The translations under genes and the position numbers were made by a program. Shown here one piece after another: positions 15,476 through 24,134 of a stretch of 64,000 bases of DNA. The stretch is taken from assembly GCF_012726295.1 (NCBI RefSeq), contig NZ_JABAOB010000002.1, positions 1 to 64,000 of the forward strand, given 5' to 3'. The stretch is from Chitinophaga sp. Ak27 (GTDB lineage: Bacteria; Bacteroidota; Bacteroidia; Chitinophagales; Chitinophagaceae). Under the pieces are notes generated by a model. The model was not told the origin of the DNA. It did no database searches and saw only the letters and a list, made by a program, of their open reading frames with translations. Position 1 is the stretch's first letter; each line of letters opens with the position of its first letter.

Positions 15476-18400
15476 ATGCGTGGCGATCCATTACCTATTA
15501 GGAAATTACCGGCTAATTCATTGTCCGGTAATGGTAGCAACGGCATGAACGGCGTTCCGGTTCCAATTAAAGCCGACAACAGGTTAACAGCCCAGTTACT
15601 GCAATGTAGCCAGGAACTGAATACCAGTCCCGTTAACATACTGTTGACCGTATTTCAAATCCTTTTATACCGCTACAGTAGCCAGCGCGATATCTTTACC
15701 GTGGCATTGCTGGAAGATACTCCCATTATGCTACCCAATAATCTGACAGGCGATCAGACTTTTATGCAAGCATTAAAGCAGGCAACGCTGGCCATCGATG
15801 CTGCAAACGAGCCGGCACTGGAACTGCCGGCAGATGATACATTGAGCGGCGTATTTGTTTCAAATCCCTCTTCTGTAGCATTGACAATGGATGATGTTGC
15901 TTCAGAAGACCGGGTGGTAATGATGATCGATACACATGAGGTTGTCCTGGAAGGGCAGCTATTTTACCATGATGAAGAAGCAGCCACCAGCATGGTACGG
16001 CATTATAAGCAGCTGCTCACCGCCGCGTTTGACCAGCCCAATCAGCAGATAGGTGCCCTGCGAATGCTCACAGAAGAGGAGTTGCAGGAACTGGCGCTCT
16101 TTAACCATACTAAAGCGCCCTATCCCACCGATAAAGGGTTACATACCCTTTTGGAGGAACAGGCGTTAAAAACTCCGGGTAATGTGGCCCTTCAGATAGG
16201 CAACACCACCCTCTGCTATGAAGCGTTAAACCGGCAAGCCAATCAACTGGCGCGATTACTGGTTGCACAAGGTATTACACCCGGAAGCAATGTAGGGCTG
16301 ATTACCTCACGCGGCTTTAACATGATTGTGGCCATGTATGCTATATTAAAGGCCGGCGCCGCCTATGTACCTGTCGATCCCGATTACCCGGTAGACAGGC
16401 AGCAGTACATACTTTCCAGTGCCGCGGTGAGCCTGTTGCTGGTGGACCAGGAATATCCACTGGTAGCTGCAGCTCCTGCCATACCGTATATTGATATCAG
16501 CGCTGCCCGACTGGATCGTTATGATCCGGCTAATCTCCGGCTCCCGGTTGATAGCCGCCAACTGGCGTACACCATCTATACTTCCGGTTCCACCGGCAAG
16601 CCCAAAGGCGTCATGATCGAACACCATGCGGCGGTGAACCTCATTTTATGGGTGAATCATCGCTTTCAGATAGGCCCGGCCGACCGGCTGCTTTTTATTA
16701 CCTCTATGTGTTTCGATTTATCTGTTTATGACATATTTGGCATATTAGCAGCGGGAGGCACCATAGTGATTGCCGGGCAGGAAGAAGTGAATGATATTAA
16801 CCAGCTACAGGCCATGTTATGGCGATACCAGATCACTTTCTGGGACTCGGTGCCTTCCACACTGGACTATGTGGTGAAAGAGCTGGTAGTAATGAACCCT
16901 GGCTACCGGCAACATACGCTGCGGTTGGTGTTTTTAAGTGGAGATTGGATACCGGTCAATTTACCGCAGCGTATAAAACAGTTTTTCCCTGCGGCAGAAG
17001 TGGTGAGCCTGGGAGGAGCTACGGAAGCTACGATATGGTCCAATTATTTCGTGGTGGAAGAAGTGCCGCCTCATTGGAAAAGCATCCCCTATGGCAGGCC
17101 CATTACCAATAACTTTTTTTATATCCTGAATGAACAGCTGCAACCGGTGCCCAACGGTATTACGGGAGAATTATACATCGGCGGGGTAGGCGTTGCCAGG
17201 GGCTATGCCGGCGAGCCGGAAAAAACAGCAGCAGCTTTCCTGGCTGATCCTTTTCACCCCAACACCGGCGGCAGGATGTACCGTACCGGCGACCTGGGTC
17301 GCATGCTTCCGGATATGAACATGGAGTTTATAGGCCGGAAAGATACCCAGGTGAAAATAAGAGGCTTCCGGGTAGAACCAGGAGAAATTGAGCACGTACT
17401 TTACCAACAGGGACAGCTGGAAAGCGTTGTTGTATTGGCCAGGGGTGAAGAAAAAAACAAAAAGGAACTCATAGGATATGTAGTAGCAAAAGGACGCTTC
17501 GACAAAGAGCAAATCACTCAATATTTACAATCCAGGCTGCCCGATTACATGATACCCACACAATGGGTAGCGCTTGAAAGTATGCCGCTCAATATCAATG
17601 GTAAGGTAGACCGGAAAGCCTTGCTGGATATGGTAATCCCCAGGCAGATGGTAGTAGGCGACAGTCCTGCGTTAACAGGAGAGGAAGCCATTATGGCTGC
17701 TATCTGGAAGCAGGTGCTGGGAACAACAACGATCCGTGTAAATGATAATTTCTTTGAGCTGGGAGGGCATTCGTTGATGGCGCTGCAAATCATGTCGCGG
17801 TTTGAACATGCCACCGGTATCAAACTCCCGGCAGCTATCTTATTCAAGCATCCTACCATTGCTTCCCTGCTGGGCTCCATAGAAAGAAAGGATACTACTG
17901 CCAGCTGGCAATCACTCACGCCAATTAAACCTGGCGGAAGTAAGATGCCGCTGTACCTCGTGCACGGGGAAGGCTTATATACTTTTAGTTTCAAAGAGCT
18001 GGCCAGTTACCTGGACGACGATCAGCCGGTATTTGGCTTGCAGCCGTGGGACCTGCAAAAAGCCAGCGATGTGGAAATTACCATGGAAGATATTGCCCGC
18101 CACTATGTGGGCGAAATATTGAAACATAATCCCAACGGCCCTTATGCTATCACCGGCTACTCCTTCGGCGGATATGTGGCCGTGGAAATGGAACGTCAGT
18201 TAACCGCCCTGGGCAAGGAAGTGAAATTGCTGGGTATCTTTGATACAGATGCTGAAAATGCATTCTATAATAAATCGTGGCGGGAAACGCTGCCTAAAAA
18301 GATCAGGCGGCAATTTCCCAAGTTCCTCTGGATCCTGCAATCGGCTGTAAAAGCGCCTTATATCACCATTCATTACCAGTATTCCCTGCTGGTGAAAAAG

Positions 18401-18715
18401 CTGCGGAAAATGGGCGTATTGAAAGAAGCAGCAACCGGGGAGGAGAATGTCTACGGCGAAATAAAGGTCATTAACCAAAGATATCATGCGGCGTTGAAAG
18501 CATACCATCTCCAGCCGTTTGATAATTTCATTTATCTTTTTAAAGCCAAAAGCCGTATCAACTTTATTGAAGATGCCAGGTATTTTGGCTGGAGAAAATA
18601 TGCAAAGAAAGGAGTGAAAACATTTGATGTACCAGGAGATCATGTGACCATGTTGCACCAGCCACATGTGCGTGAACTGGGAGAAATATTGCAGGATGCT
18701 TTAAACAATTGCTGA
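15476..18715 (+). CDS. One-module NRPS: half C - A - PCP - TE
   Basis: A 1079-residue nonribosomal peptide synthetase. Residues ~35-210 match only the C-terminal lobe of a condensation domain (VNILLTVFQILLYRYSSQRD); the catalytic HHxxxDG lobe is absent. The adenylation domain follows: A3 YTIYTSGSTGKPKG near 365, A4/A5 FDLSVYDIFG near 412 and SLGGATEATIWS near 511, A7 YRTGDLGRMLPD, A8 GRKDTQVKIRGFRVEPGEIE, A10 LNINGKVDRKAL. The pocket read from these segments is D-L-Y-D-F-S-L-I-W-K, eight of ten identical to a known cysteine code (DLYNLSLIWK). A carrier domain (FFELGGHSLMALQI, Ser ~764) and a type I thioesterase (GYSFGG nucleophile ~896, late His in GDHVTML) complete it. A GNAT gene starts one base after the stop. 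An out-of-frame ATG at 15472 opens a nine-codon frame overlapping the start. Confidence 0.92.
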   Translation: MRGDPLPIRKLPANSLSGNGSNGMNGVPVPIKADNRLTAQLLQCSQELNTSPVNILLTVFQILLYRYSSQRDIFTVALLEDTPIMLPNNLTGDQTFMQALKQATLAIDAANEPALELPADDTLSGVFVSNPSSVALTMDDVASEDRVVMMIDTHEVVLEGQLFYHDEEAATSMVRHYKQLLTAAFDQPNQQIGALRMLTEEELQELALFNHTKAPYPTDKGLHTLLEEQALKTPGNVALQIGNTTLCYEALNRQANQLARLLVAQGITPGSNVGLITSRGFNMIVAMYAILKAGAAYVPVDPDYPVDRQQYILSSAAVSLLLVDQEYPLVAAAPAIPYIDISAARLDRYDPANLRLPVDSRQLAYTIYTSGSTGKPKGVMIEHHAAVNLILWVNHRFQIGPADRLLFITSMCFDLSVYDIFGILAAGGTIVIAGQEEVNDINQLQAMLWRYQITFWDSVPSTLDYVVKELVVMNPGYRQHTLRLVFLSGDWIPVNLPQRIKQFFPAAEVVSLGGATEATIWSNYFVVEEVPPHWKSIPYGRPITNNFFYILNEQLQPVPNGITGELYIGGVGVARGYAGEPEKTAAAFLADPFHPNTGGRMYRTGDLGRMLPDMNMEFIGRKDTQVKIRGFRVEPGEIEHVLYQQGQLESVVVLARGEEKNKKELIGYVVAKGRFDKEQITQYLQSRLPDYMIPTQWVALESMPLNINGKVDRKALLDMVIPRQMVVGDSPALTGEEAIMAAIWKQVLGTTTIRVNDNFFELGGHSLMALQIMSRFEHATGIKLPAAILFKHPTIASLLGSIERKDTTASWQSLTPIKPGGSKMPLYLVHGEGLYTFSFKELASYLDDDQPVFGLQPWDLQKASDVEITMEDIARHYVGEILKHNPNGPYAITGYSFGGYVAVEMERQLTALGKEVKLLGIFDTDAENAFYNKSWRETLPKKIRRQFPKFLWILQSAVKAPYITIHYQYSLLVKKLRKMGVLKEAATGEENVYGEIKVINQRYHAALKAYHLQPFDNFIYLFKAKSRINFIEDARYFGWRKYAKKGVKTFDVPGDHVTMLHQPHVRELGEILQDALNNC

Positions 18716-18716
18716 G

Positions 18717-19181
18717 ATGAATTATTCAACTACTATAATAAAGCCGGTTACCCGGCAAGATATCTCCGCTTACACGGAGGTGTTCATGCAGGCCTATAAC
18801 CAGCCACCATGGAATTACCAATGGCAGCCTGAAGATGCGGCCAGGTACCTGATGGAGTATTTTTTGTCAGATAATTTTAAGGGCTTTAGCCTATACGAAA
18901 ACGATGTTTTTGCCGGCGCCCTGTTTGCCCGTACCAAAACCTGGTGGAATGGACGGCAACTGTATATTGACGAATTTTTTATCGCGCCCTCCATGCAGGG
19001 AAGGGGATATGGGAAGTTGCTGATCAGCCATGCAGAGCAGTTTGCACGGGAGCAGCAGCTGGGTAGCATTACGCTGATGACACACCGGTTTATGCCAGCT
19101 ATGAAGTTTTACACCGGCATAGATTTTATGCAGGCCCCTCCTTTTGTGATGTTATTTAAGCCATTAAACGGCGATGTATAA
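18717..19181 (+). CDS. GNAT acetyltransferase coupled to the NRPS
   Basis: A 154-residue GNAT-fold N-acetyltransferase. The acetyl-CoA-binding motif A is seen as IAPSMQGRGYGKLLISHAEQ (Q-x-x-G-x-G type) near residue 90, preceded by the strand LYIDEFFI. It starts one base after the NRPS stop codon, so it is almost surely translated from the same transcript and may acetylate the NRPS product or its precursor, or give self-protection. The substrate is not predictable from sequence. Confidence 0.85.
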   Translation: MNYSTTIIKPVTRQDISAYTEVFMQAYNQPPWNYQWQPEDAARYLMEYFLSDNFKGFSLYENDVFAGALFARTKTWWNGRQLYIDEFFIAPSMQGRGYGKLLISHAEQFAREQQLGSITLMTHRFMPAMKFYTGIDFMQAPPFVMLFKPLNGDV

Positions 19182-19300
19182 ATGGTTGTTGCTGACGAAC
19201 GATGGACACAAAGTATCCCCCCATCTTCATAATTTATTGCCTAAATTTAGCTGGAATAAGTAGGTTATTCTTATCCTGAAATAAATGCTACTGTAGCGAT

Positions 19301-19858
19301 ATGCATTTTCACCTCAACACCCAAAGATTAGTACTGCGCGATTTTTTGCCGGGCGACTGGCCTGCATTACATGCACTTTACCTCCTGCCGGAAACTGTCA
19401 GGTATAACCCCAGCGGCTATCCGGAAAATGAAGCAGCCACCCGGCAACTGGTGAATAGTTGGGTGGCTCAACCAGAAGCCGCCAGGAGAGGGGATTATAC
19501 GATTGCTATTATTGATCCGTCTGACCAGCGCTTTGTAGGAGTAATATCATTGGATTTGGGAGAAGATAAATATGCGAGAGCGGAAGTATGGTACAAGCTA
19601 TTTCCAAAATACTGGGGTAAGGGATATGCTACTGAAGCACTAATGGGTATGCTGACATTCGCCTTCGGGCAACTCCGGCTGCACCGGGTAGAATGCGGCT
19701 GCAGCATTCATAACACCGGCTCTTATAAAGTAATGGAAAAGGCAGGGATGACCCGTGAAGGGATAAAACGCAAAGTGCTGCCATTGGAAGATGAGTGGCA
19801 TGATGCTTATATATACGGCATCCTGGCAGAAGAATTTATATCTCAAAGGACCACGTAG
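19301..19858 (+). CDS. RimJ/RimL-type GNAT acetyltransferase
   Basis: A 185-residue GNAT of the RimJ/RimL subgroup (Acetyltransf_3). Typical features are the opening LNTQRLVLRDFLPGDWPAL, motif A in KYWGKGYATEAL, the CSIHNTGSYKVMEKAGM block and the terminal GMTREGIKRKV. Members acetylate N-terminal amines of ribosomal proteins or small molecules. The gap to the preceding GNAT is 119 bases, so co-transcription with the NRPS is uncertain. A bidirectional hairpin terminator covers the stop codon. Confidence 0.87.
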   Translation: MHFHLNTQRLVLRDFLPGDWPALHALYLLPETVRYNPSGYPENEAATRQLVNSWVAQPEAARRGDYTIAIIDPSDQRFVGVISLDLGEDKYARAEVWYKLFPKYWGKGYATEALMGMLTFAFGQLRLHRVECGCSIHNTGSYKVMEKAGMTREGIKRKVLPLEDEWHDAYIYGILAEEFISQRTT

Positions 19859-19874
19859 CCGTGATCCTTTGAGA
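19841..19874. terminator. Bidirectional hairpin between convergent genes
   Basis: Fifteen-base arms (19841-19855 and 19860-19874) with one mismatch and a TAGC loop that includes the stop codon of the RimJ/RimL-type gene. It ends 10 bases before the stop of the minus-strand GH16 gene; on the minus-strand RNA the mismatch becomes a G-U pair. Confidence 0.7.
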
Positions 19875-19884
19875 ATAGCGATAG

Positions 19885-20745
19885 TTATTGATATACTTTT
19901 ACCCAGTCTACAATCATTTGCACGGGTAGATCAGACGGATTAATCTTTCCTACCCAGTCGCCTCCCAGCTGCTGATCTATCAACAGGTAGAAGGGCTGGT
20001 CGTAGGGCCACTGGGAAGGATCTGCGCCGGCCACTCTTGGATAGGTAAATGTTTCTTTTCCATTCACCGTAAAAACAATTTTATCCGGGAACCATTTGAT
20101 GCCATAGGTGTTAAACTCCAGTGGCTGAATCGCCGCTGTACCATAGTGTGGCGGATTTTTATCCTGTTTTAGGTTAAGCGTATAGTAGGAGTGAGTTGTC
20201 TGATAAACGATACTGTCGTGGTTCAGGTGTTCCATGATATCAATTTCTCCATTCCGTGGATATTGCCCATATTTGTCGGTTTCCGCCAGCATCCACATGG
20301 CAGGCCAGGCGCCCCCGGCGCATTCCAGTTTAGCACGAATTTCCACCTGTCCATATTGAAAAGCGAATTTGCCCTTGCTGTATATGCCACCGGTAATAAA
20401 AGGTCTTGGATCTTTCAGGGTATCAGGATTAATGATGCCGCGGAGGAATAACTTCCCATCCTTCAGGTCATAACAGCGGGGATCTGCGCTCATATGCTTA
20501 TTCCATGCCGAGCCGCCCGGAGGTACCATTGTCCATTTACTGGTATCGAGCCGGGGCTGGTCGAAATTGTCTTCCCAAACCAGTTTCCATTGTTTTTTTT
20601 GACGGCCGTCTTTCTGGATATACATATAACCATTGCTGGTAGTGCTCCTGGAACTGGAGCAGGACGAAAATATGCCCAATAAAATAACAGGAATAAACCG
20701 GGTAAGGCCAGTTCGGCCTTTTCGGAAAGTGTGTATTAACTTCAT
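19885..20745 (-). CDS. Glycoside hydrolase family 16 lipoprotein
   Basis: A 286-residue GH16 endo-beta-glucanase-type enzyme. The signature GEIDIMEH lies at residues 166-173, giving Glu167 and Glu172 as nucleophile and acid/base with Asp169 between, as in laminarinases and lichenases (E-x-D-x-x-E). KWTMVPPG, AWPAMWMLAE and NTYGIKWFPDKIVF are further family marks. The N-terminus has a basic region, a hydrophobic stretch and a lipobox-like GIFSSC, so it is a likely outer-membrane lipoprotein. Substrates fitting this group are beta-1,3- or mixed beta-1,3/1,4-glucans. It is not in a SusCD locus and seems monocistronic. Confidence 0.9.
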   Translation of the reverse strand: MKLIHTFRKGRTGLTRFIPVILLGIFSSCSSSRSTTSNGYMYIQKDGRQKKQWKLVWEDNFDQPRLDTSKWTMVPPGGSAWNKHMSADPRCYDLKDGKLFLRGIINPDTLKDPRPFITGGIYSKGKFAFQYGQVEIRAKLECAGGAWPAMWMLAETDKYGQYPRNGEIDIMEHLNHDSIVYQTTHSYYTLNLKQDKNPPHYGTAAIQPLEFNTYGIKWFPDKIVFTVNGKETFTYPRVAGADPSQWPYDQPFYLLIDQQLGGDWVGKINPSDLPVQMIVDWVKVYQ

Positions 20746-21010
20746 CGTTCACGTTGATTTAAAAAAGCGCGACAATCACCCGTAACTGCCGGCTGACGCC
20801 AATTTATATAAATATCCGGGATAGTTTTTTTTCAAATGATGAGCGGTAATACAATCGATATTATTCAAATGACTATCTTTGCGAAGAAAATAGTAACCCT
20901 GTACCCCGAATAACTACAGACATTTTATTTAACAACAATACCAACAAGCATCCATATCACCGCCCCTTTTACTCCCCCGCAGTCCACTTAATTTTTTAAA
21001 TACATATCAT

Positions 21011-21334
21011 ATGAACAAGTACGAACGACTCAAACAAGAGCTGGCCATGGCTGGCACAGGAAAGATGAAGGCCTTTGGCACTTCTATGTTGCCCATCTTG
21101 AAAAGCGGCACACTATTGACTTTTATCAGCTCGCCCGATTACGCTATTGGCGACATCGTGTTTTGCAAGGTAAAAGGCCGGTATATCGATGCCCATAAGA
21201 TTATTAAGAGAGACAAGAACAAAGGCTACCTGATTGCCAACAATCATGGCTTTGAAAATGGCTGGACGAAGATCATCTATGGCAAAGTTATATTGGGAGA
21301 ATATGAAAAAGGGATCGTCTATAGAAAAGAATGA
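21011..21334 (+). CDS. Stand-alone S24/S26-type serine peptidase domain
   Basis: A 107-residue protein made of one LexA / signal-peptidase-like domain. Ser in GTSMLPILKSG (residues 22-32) and Lys in IDAHKIIKRD (about residue 62) are at the places of the Ser-Lys dyad; DYAIGDIVFCKVKG and YLIANNHG follow the fold. It lacks both the LexA DNA-binding domain and a membrane anchor, so it is neither a typical repressor nor a typical signal peptidase. The N-terminal YERLKQELAMAG helix is the only addition. It may be a processing or maturation protease for an unknown partner. Confidence 0.75.
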   Translation: MNKYERLKQELAMAGTGKMKAFGTSMLPILKSGTLLTFISSPDYAIGDIVFCKVKGRYIDAHKIIKRDKNKGYLIANNHGFENGWTKIIYGKVILGEYEKGIVYRKE

Positions 21335-21344
21335 TCCCCTTTTT
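21306..21344. terminator. Terminator overlapping the S24/S26 stop codon
   Basis: AAAAAGGGATC (21306-21316) pairs with GATCCCCTTTTT (21333-21344) with one bulged C, followed on the plus strand by ATTTG. The stop codon is in the stem. It sits between the peptidase gene and the convergent MocR gene. Confidence 0.65.
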
Positions 21345-21357
21345 ATTTGTAGACCTG

Positions 21358-22776
21358 TCATTGTAACATCCCTGCCAATTTTCCCAGCAGCTTCAGTTTT
21401 CCCTCCAGCTCCTCCGACCAGGGCAATCCCATACAAAGCCGCATACAGTTTTCAAATTGATTTTGCAACGTGAAGATCCTGCCAGGCGCAATGCTGATTT
21501 TTTGCCGGATAGCTACGTTGTAAAGATCAGTAGTATTGATGCCCGGAAGTTCCACCCATAACGTTAATCCACCCTGTGGCCGGGATACTTTTGTGCCGGC
21601 CGGAAAGTATTCGGCAATAGCGGCCATATATTGCCGACAATTGGCCTGTAATGTTTGCCGCATTTTGCGCAGGTGGTTGTCATACCGGCCACTCTCCAGA
21701 AAACCTGCTACCACTTCCTGTGTAATGGCGGACGAAGAGATGGCGTGTACCAGCTTTAATTTCAACACCTGCTCTTTGTAAATGCCGGGCGCCACCCAGC
21801 CCACTCTATAGCCAGGTGCCAGCGTTTTGGAGACAGCGCTGCACCAAAGTACCGTGCCCGTTTTGTCGAAGGCTTTACAGCATTTAGGGCGACTGCTTCC
21901 AAAATATAAGTCGCCATACAGATCATCTTCAATCAGCGGTATATGATGGTGGGCTAATAGTTCCACCACTGCTTTTTTGTGGCTGTCGGGCATGCAGCTG
22001 CCCAGGGGCGTATTGAAATTACTGACGAGCAAACAGCAATTGATACGGGGAATAGCTTTTTCCAGCGCTGTTATATCTATACCGGTTTGGGGATCGGTGG
22101 GTAACTCCATGACCCGCAAACCCAGGCTCCGGGCCAGTTGTAGTATGCCGTGATATACAGGGCTTTCCACGGCGATGGTGTCGCCGGGTTTAGTGGTGGC
22201 CATCATGCAGAAGGAGAGGGCATTCATGCCGCCGGCGGTGGTGATGATATCATCGGGTTGCAGGTGGCCTCCCCAGGTATAGGAGCGGCGTGCTACGGCC
22301 CTGCGCGTTTTTTCGTTGCCGGGCAGGGGTTCATACGCCGTGCCGCTGCCGGAAAGTGCCCGCATGGCTTTGATCATTTCTTTATTGAGCCGGGCTATGG
22401 GCAACAATGCTTCGGAAGGTACGCCGATGGAAAACAAGGTAAGGCCAGGATCCGGGTGTCCCATATGACTGTATACTTTGTTGATCAGCGGTACCGGTTC
22501 TTCTTCACTGGAGGCCGGCACTGGCCGGCTGATTTCTGGCAGCGGCAAGGCACGGTGCCATTGGTGGCTGACGAAGTAGCCGGATTGAGGCCGCGATTCG
22601 ATGAGCGATTGCCCTTCCAGCTCCAGGAATACCCGTTTGGCGGTGTTCATGCTGATGCCATGTTCGCGGCAAAGCATTCGCACAGAAGGGAGCCGGTCGC
22701 CCGGTTGGAGCGACTGCTGCCGGATCAGGTGGGCTAGGTGCCGGGATATTTCCAGGTATAAATATTCCTTTTCCAT
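21358..22776 (-). CDS. MocR-type regulator (GntR HTH + aminotransferase fold), copy 1
   Basis: A 472-residue MocR/PdxR-family transcription factor. The winged helix is N-terminal (SLQPGDRLPSVRMLCREHG, ISMNTAKRVFLELEGQ), joined by a linker to a fold-type I aminotransferase domain with the PLP lysine in SAVSKTLAPGYRVGW and the cofactor Asp in LIEDDLYGD. Such proteins bind an aldimine of PLP with an amino compound and switch divergent promoters. The start was set at 22776 (MEKEYLYLEIS), since the 51 codons upstream would run through the divergent promoter region. The gene faces a GNAT gene, and the gap holds two direct repeats (22790-22801, 22820-22831). Confidence 0.9.
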   Translation of the reverse strand: MEKEYLYLEISRHLAHLIRQQSLQPGDRLPSVRMLCREHGISMNTAKRVFLELEGQSLIESRPQSGYFVSHQWHRALPLPEISRPVPASSEEEPVPLINKVYSHMGHPDPGLTLFSIGVPSEALLPIARLNKEMIKAMRALSGSGTAYEPLPGNEKTRRAVARRSYTWGGHLQPDDIITTAGGMNALSFCMMATTKPGDTIAVESPVYHGILQLARSLGLRVMELPTDPQTGIDITALEKAIPRINCCLLVSNFNTPLGSCMPDSHKKAVVELLAHHHIPLIEDDLYGDLYFGSSRPKCCKAFDKTGTVLWCSAVSKTLAPGYRVGWVAPGIYKEQVLKLKLVHAISSSAITQEVVAGFLESGRYDNHLRKMRQTLQANCRQYMAAIAEYFPAGTKVSRPQGGLTLWVELPGINTTDLYNVAIRQKISIAPGRIFTLQNQFENCMRLCMGLPWSEELEGKLKLLGKLAGMLQ

Positions 22777-22789
22777 CTCCAAATATAAA

Positions 22790-22831
22790 CTGTACTCATT
22801 AATAATTACAAAACTGTATCTGTATTCATTA
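22790..22831. promoter_or_regulatory. Direct-repeat operator between MocR copy 1 and the GNAT gene
   Basis: CTGTACTCATTA (22790-22801) and CTGTATTCATTA (22820-22831) match in 11 of 12 positions, 30 bases start to start, in the 90-base divergent gap. A -7-like box GATTTTTG (22844-22851, 7 of 8 to TAnnTTTG) follows 12 bases after the second copy. Direct repeats in the divergent gap are the usual MocR binding pattern. Confidence 0.55.
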
Positions 22832-22866
22832 GCTGCTTTCACCGATTTTTGTGGAAAAAACGAAGG

Positions 22867-23325
22867 ATGAACACAATAACAGTAACGATCAGAACGGGTA
22901 AGGACAACATGGATATCCCGATGATACATGATTATTTATCGACAGGCTCCTACTGGGCACAGGGCATCTCCTATGCGTTGGTGGAGGGCGCACTTGCACA
23001 TTCGTTTTGTGTAGGCGCTTTTGTGGAAGGGCAACAGGTGGCTTTTGCGAGGTTGATCACCGACTATCACACCTTTGGTTGGCTGGCCGATGTGTTTGTG
23101 CTGCCGGTGTATAGAGGCAAGGGGATCTCTAAGCAGATGATGGCGTTTTTGCAGGAGCAACCGTGGACAAAGGGATTGAGGCGGATCATGCTCAGTACAC
23201 GGGATGCACACGAATTATACCGGCAGTATGGGTTCAACGATATCTGCAAACCATCGTCGCTGATGGAAGTACACCGGCCCGACATACACCGCCACTTTAC
23301 GCTCACAGAAATAACGCGCGGATAA
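22867..23325 (+). CDS. GNAT acetyltransferase divergent from MocR
   Basis: A 152-residue GNAT protein. Motif A is FVLPVYRGKGISKQMMAFL (R-x-x-G-x-G/S type) near residue 82, and the C-terminal RDAHELYRQYGFNDI block (substrate Tyr) is typical of the small single-domain group. The start at 22867 (MNTITVTIRTG) lies just downstream of the -7-like box at 22844-22851, so earlier starts are unlikely. As the only gene divergent from MocR copy 1, it is the natural regulated target and may acetylate an amino compound sensed by that regulator (inference). Confidence 0.85.
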   Translation: MNTITVTIRTGKDNMDIPMIHDYLSTGSYWAQGISYALVEGALAHSFCVGAFVEGQQVAFARLITDYHTFGWLADVFVLPVYRGKGISKQMMAFLQEQPWTKGLRRIMLSTRDAHELYRQYGFNDICKPSSLMEVHRPDIHRHFTLTEITRG

Positions 23326-23354
23326 TGGCTATATAAGCGGGCCAGGTACGGTGT

Positions 23355-24134
23355 TTAGAACTTAATCAGCAGTTTTTCGGAAACCAGCTTATTCTCTTTA
23401 TAATATTCGAAATACCAGTCGCCGCTCTTTTTCAGCACAATGCCGTGAGTGGTATCATTGTCGGCGATAAAGTAGTCCTGCACCGATGTTTTAAGTAAGG
23501 TTAACACTTTCTTCGGAGTGAGGTCTATCAACTGGAACCCATTGGGAGTTGCCTGCGCATATAAGGTGCCGGCAGCTTCCTTTACTTCGGCTACTGCTGC
23601 AGGGGCAGGAGCGGGTGTCGACGCCTGGGTAGCAGCCGCCGGTGCAGGGGCAGGAGCCGGAGCTACGGCTACCGGTGTTGTGGCCTGCGGAGCCGCGGTA
23701 ACGGTGCCATTATAAGCATAAGGGACATCTTTCAGGGAGGTGAAAGCGTCCTGTAGAGCGAGGTTATAGGCGGTAGCGAATTCCTTCTCCCGGCTTTTCC
23801 CTTCTTTACTTTTAAAAATGATATTACCCTGGCAGTCTTTCAGGATGAGTGTCAGATTGGTCACAAACAACCCTTTTTTCTGCGTTACATCTGCATTCAG
23901 GGCATTACAGCGGTTGCCAGCCAGTTCCTTGGGCACTTCGGCATTATCGAAATAAACGGTAAATCCTTTTTCTTCCAGGAGCGATTTCGCCAGGGTGTTT
24001 AACCCATATTGATTGTCTTCCCGCGTAAAACCGAATTTCTCCGGTACCAACACATATTTGTAATTGTTGATCGTGTTCTGGGCATATGCCGTACAGGAAA
24101 TAAGTAAAGCAATGATTAATGTGTATCTCTTCAT
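23355..24134 (-). CDS. Exported hypothetical protein with Ala/Pro linker
   Basis: Unrecognised. The 259-residue product has a signal peptide (MKRYTLIIALLISCTAYAQN), an N-terminal domain (about 22-150) with KYVLVPEKFGFTREDNQYGL, a low-complexity Ala/Pro/Thr stretch (about 155-195, repeats of APAPAP) and a C-terminal domain (about 200-259) that ends SEKLLIKF. The layout of two small domains on a flexible linker suggests a periplasmic or surface protein. The start at 24134 was chosen for the signal peptide. The gene is monocistronic. Confidence 0.7.
   Translation of the reverse strand: MKRYTLIIALLISCTAYAQNTINNYKYVLVPEKFGFTREDNQYGLNTLAKSLLEEKGFTVYFDNAEVPKELAGNRCNALNADVTQKKGLFVTNLTLILKDCQGNIIFKSKEGKSREKEFATAYNLALQDAFTSLKDVPYAYNGTVTAAPQATTPVAVAPAPAPAPAAATQASTPAPAPAAVAEVKEAAGTLYAQATPNGFQLIDLTPKKVLTLLKTSVQDYFIADNDTTHGIVLKKSGDWYFEYYKENKLVSEKLLIKF

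Noticed and set aside
22150-22737. 195-codon plus-strand frame inside the first MocR gene
   Set aside because: Shadow in a GC-rich region; the MocR gene has both domains intact on the other strand.
23573-23700. GC-rich repetitive stretch as a possible DNA-level repeat array
   Set aside because: It encodes the Ala/Pro linker of an exported protein; the repetition follows from the amino-acid bias and has no regular DNA period.
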